Below the pieces are notes generated by a model that was not told the DNA's origin, searched no databases, and saw nothing but the letters and a program-made list of their open reading frames with translations. From contig OY744605.1 of assembly GCA_963556255.1 (NCBI GenBank), positions 9,479,873-9,543,872 of the forward strand: a DNA stretch of 64,000 bases, written 5' to 3'. The position numbers and the translations under genes were made by a program. Positions 58,029 to 64,000 of this stretch are shown here, in pieces. Numbering within the stretch: the stretch's first letter is position 1; every line of letters starts with the position of its first letter. This DNA comes from Allolobophora icterica. Its lineage: Eukaryota > Annelida > Clitellata > Crassiclitellata > Lumbricidae.

Positions 58029-60390
58029 TCATTTAACAATAATGTCATCAGCAGTATTGGTGAACTCCTGATCAACACTGATCGACTCTGACTCAGTCTC
58101 TTTGAATGGCGCCGATTTCAATAGTTGGTGGCCTCCAGTGCCATGATCCCTACCATTACCAAACCAACTGGCCAACTCGTCTTCAACCATTTTCCTCGTG
58201 CTGTCCTTTGTAGCAATATTATGTTTTACCGAACCTGAAATTTCAAACATGCAACATTTAGATTTAAAATAACAAGTTACAAAGAACAACAACATTTAGA
58301 TTTAAAATAACAAGTTACAAAGAACAAGAATTAAGAATTTGATGTGCTCTGATTTGTATTGTAAAATGATATTATTCCAACAACTCTTTCTGTTATTAAA
58401 TGACAATATTTAGAGACACTGCCTGCACAATGTTCAAGATTAGAAAAGTCAAAACAATGTCGAAGATGTCTTAGCCTAAAAAATGCAATAAGTAATGTTT
58501 CAATGGTTTAGCACTTAATAAAAGTCATTAGACTATTGAATGTTTTTATTTGAAACAAGCATAAATAGTTCCCACATGCCAACTGCATCATTTCGTTTGA
58601 CGTCACAACTTGATGAATTTTCTTTACTATCATTAGCAATATCTCATTTATTTGAGTAACAAGGCAAAAGATCCATTGGAAGCAAGAAATAAAGCTGAAA
58701 TTGATAGCTTGCAATTGAATTATAGTCAGCTGTTCATCAAACTTTAATGAGTGACAAGTTATTAGCAGTAAAAATTACACTTGATTCAAAAAGTATTATA
58801 TGCAAAATACATACCATAAATGTCGAACAGCTTCAATGACTTGAATGTCTTCTTGCCTCGCTGCCCTGTCACACCGAAACGTCGAGCTGGATCGTTTCCA
58901 AAAATGAACTTCATGTTTCGTCTGATGAATTCTCACAAATCATTTCCACAGTTATCCACGAGTACTTGTATCTAAACAATAAAAGAAGAAGCAGATCAAA
59001 GCAGTTTAATCTTAACAATCTGAGCAGTCTTGTTGTCCAAAGTCTTGGTCTCCAGTTCACTCGAGTTCGTTTTAAAAAGTCTTGGTCTTTAGGTTCAAAG
59101 TCTTGGTCTTGAGGTTCAAAGTCTTGGCCTTGGTCTTGGTCTTGAGGTTTAAGGTCTTGACAACAAGACTGAACAAAAGACAAGGAAATCTTCTAATATT
59201 GCAATTTGACACGTTTTAAGAAAATGCTGGCCTTTTCAGTTAAATGTCGACATTTAAAAAAATATTTATGTACACATCTAACTTTATGGACACAAAGAAA
59301 TAGAATTTAATACAACCTATTAACAGCAAGATAAAAAAATTGCATGCCCTAGAAATTAGCAGCGAATCATACACAAGGCTTTAAAAACCATTTAAACAGT
59401 AAAAAGACTCACCAATATTTTCACACCAATATTTTCATCGTTGAAGTGTCAAGCACCTTGTCCTCCACGCTCGACAAATCATCCTCGGTTTCGATGGAAA
59501 ATTGCATGGCCTCAGGCAGCTCCGTTGCCGCAAGTCCGCCTGCTGCATTCAGTTGCCTCGAAATCGACTGCAGCGTAGATGAATGTAGTTTCTGAGTTTG
59601 CTGCAACTCCTCCAGACTGGCAAGATATTTTTATCACGAGTCTGCTACTAAAATCGCCACCTACAAAATCAAGTCTACACAGATAACCATCATACTTCGA
59701 TTTATGAACACTACGGTGACAAAAGAAATCTTCAAAAATGTAGTAAGTAAGTGATTAGCTGTAACACAAAAATGTGCTGACACTTTTGATTGCAATGCAA
59801 AACTTTTGGGAATCCCCAGTGCTAGCATCCTAAATTCATATTTATCAGTTATGAATTACTACACAAATTTGATCAGTGACTATCGGTACTATGTGTCAAC
59901 ACACTTAAGGGGCTGAAAGGATAAATATATTCAACAGCTTATAATCCATGGCAAACAGTAGTAAAAACAATTTGATAATTTAAAGACACATTCACGATAT
60001 GACCACACAACTACTGAATCATTAAAAATTGATAGAAATGAAGCAACATAATTATTCCTTATAACAAATCAAATGTGTAACCACTAAAGATAGCTAGATT
60101 TTAATCAATGTAACAGAACAAGAAATATATGTTGCCTGATATAAAAGAAAATTGGGTGATACAAGGGAATATTGATAATATCCCAATACTGCTCTAAAGA
60201 CAATTTTTCAAAGAACCGCTTAGGATCAAATTGGTACCATTGCTTCAGTATTCAACACGTACCAGTTGTTCGAATGACTGGTGTCTTTGAAGCACCAAGA
60301 GGCCTTGGTGATTGGCAGTTGATATTCCGAACAGCCTGTATGGTTGTCTGGACGACTCAGCAATTGGTAAAGCCCACTGCACAGCGTTGA
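58029..60390 (-). pseudogene. DUF4806-domain gene, four exons found, one in-frame TGA
   Basis: Minus-strand exons: A 60263-60390 (acceptor gttacattag, donor gtacgt), B 59427-59616 (acceptor cttgccag), C 58815-58971 (acceptor ttattgtttag, donor gtatgt), D 58029-58234 (acceptor atttcag, stop TGA). Phases agree at all three junctions (2/1, 0/0, 1/2). B encodes a coiled coil, LEELQQTQKLHSSTLQSISR, then MQFSIETEDDLSSVEDKV. C and D encode FIRRNMKFIFGNDPARRFGV, TGQRGKKTFKSLKLFDIYG, then KMVEDELASWF. This matches the DUF4806 pattern (R+lLr+L..n.la..f..tG..gK..F..LkL...i..aV, then e.e....WL) from memory. DUF4806 proteins are multicopy in invertebrates with unknown function. TGA at 58933-58935 falls just before the best-conserved part, so this is either a pseudogene, a polymorphic null allele or a sequencing error. 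Upstream exons with a start codon were not found. Confidence 0.65.
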
Positions 60391-61060
60391 CTAATGTAAC
60401 ATAATAAAACAAAATGTAATCATTACACCCGTCAATCACACAGGCTGTTACCAAGCTACTAAGAACTAGTGAATGCAAAGCTTAAGAGTGAATCATTCAT
60501 ATAAAAGTAACTAAGAAACCATTTCATTCTACAGAATCATGGCCTTTTTAATATGTTTATTCAACACGCACTCCCGTTTAAAATATTCTAATTGCACCTT
60601 GTTTTCGATTAGTTGATTAAGGATTGCAGAGATATGATAACTACATCACAAAGACAATTAAATGGTTGTGTACTTGAAAATTTCTCAGACTAGTCTTCAA
60701 CGTTGTCGACTCTTGTTGCATGAAGCCCTGCAATATCGTCATTCTCATCTTCACAGAGTGCAGTACTTATTGATCTCGACAACTATCCAGTTTTGATGGT
60801 CACGGCAGCTGCAATGTTTAATTCAGCAGCAATGACGCTAGTTTTCAAGTTTATTGTAAACGTTCAACAATGTATAAGCTAAATTTAAAGGATACTATGT
60901 TCAAATGAAACTTTAAGCTAAATTTATAGGAAGTTTAAGCTAAACGTTCAAGTATAATCTATGAAACTTTAAGCTACATTTATTGGATAAATGTTCAAAA
61001 TGTTTAAATGAAACTTTAATGTGACTTAACTGAGAGATGTCAACATCTAACACGGATAAA
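60391..61060. other. No recognised gene
   Basis: AT-rich. A minus-strand stretch at 60705-60780 reads ALCEDENDDIAGLHATRVDN before a stop and could be an exon, but splice sites are unclear. At 60840-61020 ttaagctaaattta words repeat. Confidence 0.35.
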
Positions 61061-61129
61061 CTTGAAAACTAGAGTCACTGCTGCTGAATATTTGTCGATG
61101 TGCTTTCATTTAAATAGCCTTATTGGTGT

Positions 61130-61385
61130 CTGGACGCTAACTAGTGTCAAGGTCCCTCGTGCAAGGACTTCGATGGCTCAGCATCGTGCTTTTGCCATCC
61201 TTGGCCCTTCCCTTTGGAATGACCTGCCCCCCTCTCTCCGTAGCAAGATATTGCTTGGGATCTCGCCTTCTTCTCTCCGCTGCCTAAAGACCTTTCTTTT
61301 CCCTCGGGGCTGACACGCTGGGAGCGCCTCTGAATAGTCTATGCTGTGAGAGGCGCTTTATAAATAATCATATAAGATAAGATAA
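61130..61385 (+). mobile_element. 5'-truncated CR1/L2-like LINE, 3' end
   Basis: The plus strand encodes VKVPRARTSMAQHRAFAILG then PSLWNDLPPSLR and LRCLKTFLFPRG, the C-terminal end of a CR1/L2-like RT, in one open frame to a TGA at 61311. It is followed by the hairpin gggagcgcctctgaatag ... gagaggcgctttataaat and an (ataag)n tail. It is less decayed than the copy at 23110. Confidence 0.82.
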
Positions 61386-61495
61386 GAAGGTGCGACCTCT
61401 TGTCGCACAGTAATACATAGCCCCTTGAATTTGAGTCAGACCATAACATTTGGACCCTCATAGCGCAAGTTTACCGTACAGTTCATAACCCTAAC

Positions 61496-61681
61496 CAGGG
61501 CTGTAGTCGAGGGTATACGCGGGTATACACTACACAGTGTGTACTCACCTCTAGTAGTTATATTTATTTATATACTGTAGCGTATACTCACAAAATACTG
61601 TAGCGTATACTCACCTCTAATTTGTTTCGGAAAACTAACCGGTAGCGTGTACTCACCTCTAATTTTACCACTACAGCCCTG
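61496..61681. mobile_element. hAT-like MITE, CAGGGYTGTAGT family, copy 2
   Basis: Ends cagggctgtagtcgagg and, inverted, cagggctgtagtgg. Perfect TSD accctaac (61488-61495, 61682-61689). Interior gtatactcacctct words are present in more copies than in copy 1. Confidence 0.95.
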
Positions 61682-62284
61682 ACCCTAACCCACTGCAATC
61701 TCCGTTTCGTCTATCCCGACCACAATTAAATACAGCATTTACATAAACTGTTAATGTACACAGATATAGGTTCATTAGTATAATAAATATAACGTAATCT
61801 TACTTTTCACAGAAACAAATCGCGATCTGTCAAATATTTGTACATTCGAAACGGCAGGCACACAAAATGGCGGACTGGCGGTAGAAATACGAATACCGGT
61901 AGGAGGCGCCACTGACACGGGGTGGACCGCAAGCGTGTTTCCTTTTCCCACCGTTGTAGGAGGATGTCATTAATATTCATAAACCTCTTTCGCAAATTAA
62001 CTTGAATATGCATAAAATTCAGCCTATCACAGCTGTTCATGCATATTCATTAACTTTGTGGGACATTCAGCTCAGCATTGTGGGCAAGCTTAAAATACTT
62101 ATCGAAAACATTGTCGCATCAAATCGAAAATACATTATTCTGATAGGGTTGTTGAAAATTATTTGTATTTCATAACTGTAGGTTCTGTATAGTGTTTTAT
62201 TGCAACCTGTACTGATACTTTTTTCCGAATAAATAAATAATAATACATGTGAAAATAAATTAATAAATAATAAAATATTGTTTA

Positions 62285-63390
62285 CGCTTTCCATTTTTCG
62301 GTCCGTAGTGTTAGAATTGTAAAATCTTTGGTCAGAGAGTGGTGGATTAGAATTCAGAATAGGAATTGTGTGGCTTTCCATGTTTTCGGCCCGTAGTGTT
62401 ATGTAGAATGTAGAATTGTAAAATCTTTGGTCAGAGAGTGGTGGATTAAAATTCAGCATAGGAATTGTGTGGCTTTCCATGTTTTCGGTCCGTAGTGTTA
62501 TGTAGAATGTAGAATTGTAAAATCTTTGGTCAGAGAGTGGTGGATTAGAATTCAGCACAAGAATTGTGTGGCTTTCCATGTTTTCGGTCCGTAGTCAGTG
62601 ATGGGCACTAAACTATTTTTTTAAGTTAAACTAAAACTATTTTCCAACCAAAAAAAACTTTAACTAAAGTTGGCAACTGATTTTGGAAATTAGTTAACTA
62701 AACTTTAAAAAAGTAGTTAAACTTTTTCCAACTTTTTTTCAACTTTTTATGACAAACATTTTCACAATAAAAGACGTTAAGTGAACTGTAATAATGCAAA
62801 GCGTCAATGACAATTTAACCTTCAAACTATGCAATGTGTACTGTTTTGTCATACAGTTACATGTGTACTGTAAGTAGTGTATGAATTTAAAAACACAGGC
62901 TGCTAATGCTAAAACCATGCAGTGTTAACATGTTTTTTTGCTGACAGTATTCAATGTTCACTGTGGAAAAACAGTTGCATATTGCTGATTTTTTTAGTTA
63001 AACTATTTTAGTTAGCAACTAAAATTTTTTTAGGTTTTAACTAAACTTTTAACTTTTTTTTAGTTAAACTTCTTCCTTAACTAAATTTTTTTAGTTAAAC
63101 TAAAAGTTAGCAACTTTTTAGTTAACTATTGCCCATCACTGTCCGTTGTGTTATGTAGAATTGTTAAATCTTTGGTCCGAGAGTGGTGGATTAGAATTCA
63201 GCAAGGAAATTTTGTGGCTTTCCATGTTTTCGGTCCGTAGCGTTATGTAGAGTTGCTAAACCTTTGATCAGAGAGTGGTGGATTAAAATTCAGCATAGGA
63301 ATTGTATGGCTTTTCATGGTTTGGTCCGTAGTGTTAGAATTGTTAAATTTTTGGCCAGAGAATTGGGGATTAGAATTGTGCAAGGGAATT
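62285..63390 (-). repeat. 99-bp minisatellite interrupted by a MITE
   Basis: tggctttccatgttttcgg recurs at 62371, 62470 and 62569, exactly 99 bp apart; after the MITE at 62596-63141 further, shorter and more diverged units follow to about 63390. Because 99 is a multiple of 3, one minus-strand frame stays open through the first units, repeating NPPLSDQRFYNSTFYITLR. Confidence 0.93.
62596..63141. mobile_element. hAT-like MITE, CAGTGATGGGCA family, copy 2
   Basis: Same ends as 39729-40279, TSD tccgtagt/tccgttgt (7 of 8), inserted in one unit of the 99-bp array. The interior is collinear with copy 1, with small indels in the A/T runs. Confidence 0.95.
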
Positions 63391-63589
63391 ATGCTGTTAT
63401 ATCAGTAGGTCTTAAACAAAATTGACTTTCTGGATATATGAAATTGGTCTGAGTTAATTTCACACACAAGGCCTGCTGAGAGGGAACATAAATTATTGTG
63501 TTTAATCAAATTTTGTTTATAGTATAATTTGCATAACATTTATAACAGGTGTTTTAAGTGGTTCAGAAGACGTGTGGTCTGTTTTAGAA

Positions 63590-64000
63590 CTACTGCAAAT
63601 TAATCTGGAATGCTGAATAGCCCAATTTACCTAGCTTCTTAAAAGCTGTGATATTGTCCACTGAGACAGTACCATCATCCACCATACCACAGGTCTACAA
63701 CTCTTGCACGCACTGAAGAATATCTGCCCTAATGTTCCTTTTGGCCTCTTTAACAATTTATACCTGTGTCCCCAAGTTGCCTTGTTTGCCTTGTGCTAAT
63801 TCAAAGAACCTCTGCACTGCAGTGCTTCCTTTCCATTGATAATCTTATATGCTTCGATTAGATCTCTGCTCCTCCTTCTCTCCAATGTTGTCAATCCACA
63901 TCTTTTCACCATTTCTTCATAGCTCAAATCCTTGTAGCCCCAAATCATTTTTGTAGCTCTTATTTGCTCTTTCTCCAGTTTTCCATGTCCTGTTTCAGGT
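63590..64000 (-). pseudogene. Decayed CR1-like LINE reverse transcriptase, C-terminal part (runs off the window)
   Basis: The minus strand reads LEKEQIRATKMIWGYKDLSY, then EEMVKRCGLTTLERRRSRDL, IEAYKIINGKE and, after a stop, GHRYKLLKRPKGTLGQIFFS. This is the region after the RT core in LINE proteins of the CR1-like group (lEkvQrraTk.i.gl.dlsYeeRl...gLttLe.RR.rgDLievyKi). At least one stop and lost residues show decay. The RT core would lie beyond 64000. Confidence 0.75.

Noticed and set aside
62067..62579. 170-codon minus-strand frame as a real gene
   Set aside because: Openness is explained by the 99-bp repeat period; no start context or domain.

Overview
This is a non-coding-dominated, repeat-saturated window from an animal (metazoan) nuclear genome. 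Support for that: an intronless biogenic-amine receptor, a multi-exon gene with GT/AG splice sites, tRNA-derived SINEs, CR1/L2-like and RTE-like LINE tails, many short DNA transposons, and very long microsatellites. A marine invertebrate deuterostome (hemichordate, echinoderm, tunicate or amphioxus-like) is my best guess, because the intact LTR element has the protease-integrase-RT-RNase H order of the Gmr1-like Ty3/gypsy group, reported from deuterostomes. That is inference, and the species cannot be read from the sequence.

Layout. 0-3 kb: a SINE, a probable hAT-like element and a pentamer satellite. 3.09-4.51 kb (-): an intact D1-like dopamine receptor whose cytoplasmic tail is made of 8-residue repeats. 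5-12.8 kb: an inverted-repeat insertion, decayed tandem arrays and a hAT-like MITE with a perfect 8-bp target-site duplication (TSD). 12.9-16.8 kb: nested DNA transposons, the largest (13919-16548) carrying a broken gene for an unusual transposase-like protein. 17-30 kb: SINE, a 780-bp polypyrimidine tract, a 52-bp array split by a transposon, (GA)n, (TATC)n, (CATA)n and other microsatellites, LINE remnants, and two MITEs inside a CTTACATTAC-type array. 30-42 kb: AT-rich DNA with minisatellites, MITEs and a minus-strand gene fragment whose last two exons are tandemly duplicated. 42.8-48.6 kb: a pogo/mariner-like element and two hAT-like elements with transposase relics. 49.07-55.93 kb (-): a complete, young Gmr1-like LTR retrotransposon with LTRs identical by eye and an open 1802-residue Gag-Pol. 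56-58 kb: more MITEs and a GC-rich minisatellite. 58.0-60.4 kb (-): a four-exon DUF4806-type gene with one in-frame TGA. 61-64 kb: LINE ends, a MITE, and a 99-bp array interrupted by another MITE.

Only the receptor and the retrotransposon polyprotein are intact long coding regions. The strongest recurring theme is that many transposons with recognisable 8-bp TSDs sit inside tandem-repeat units. Exon calls rest on phase-consistent splice sites read by eye, family assignments on motifs, and identities on manual comparison; no search was run.
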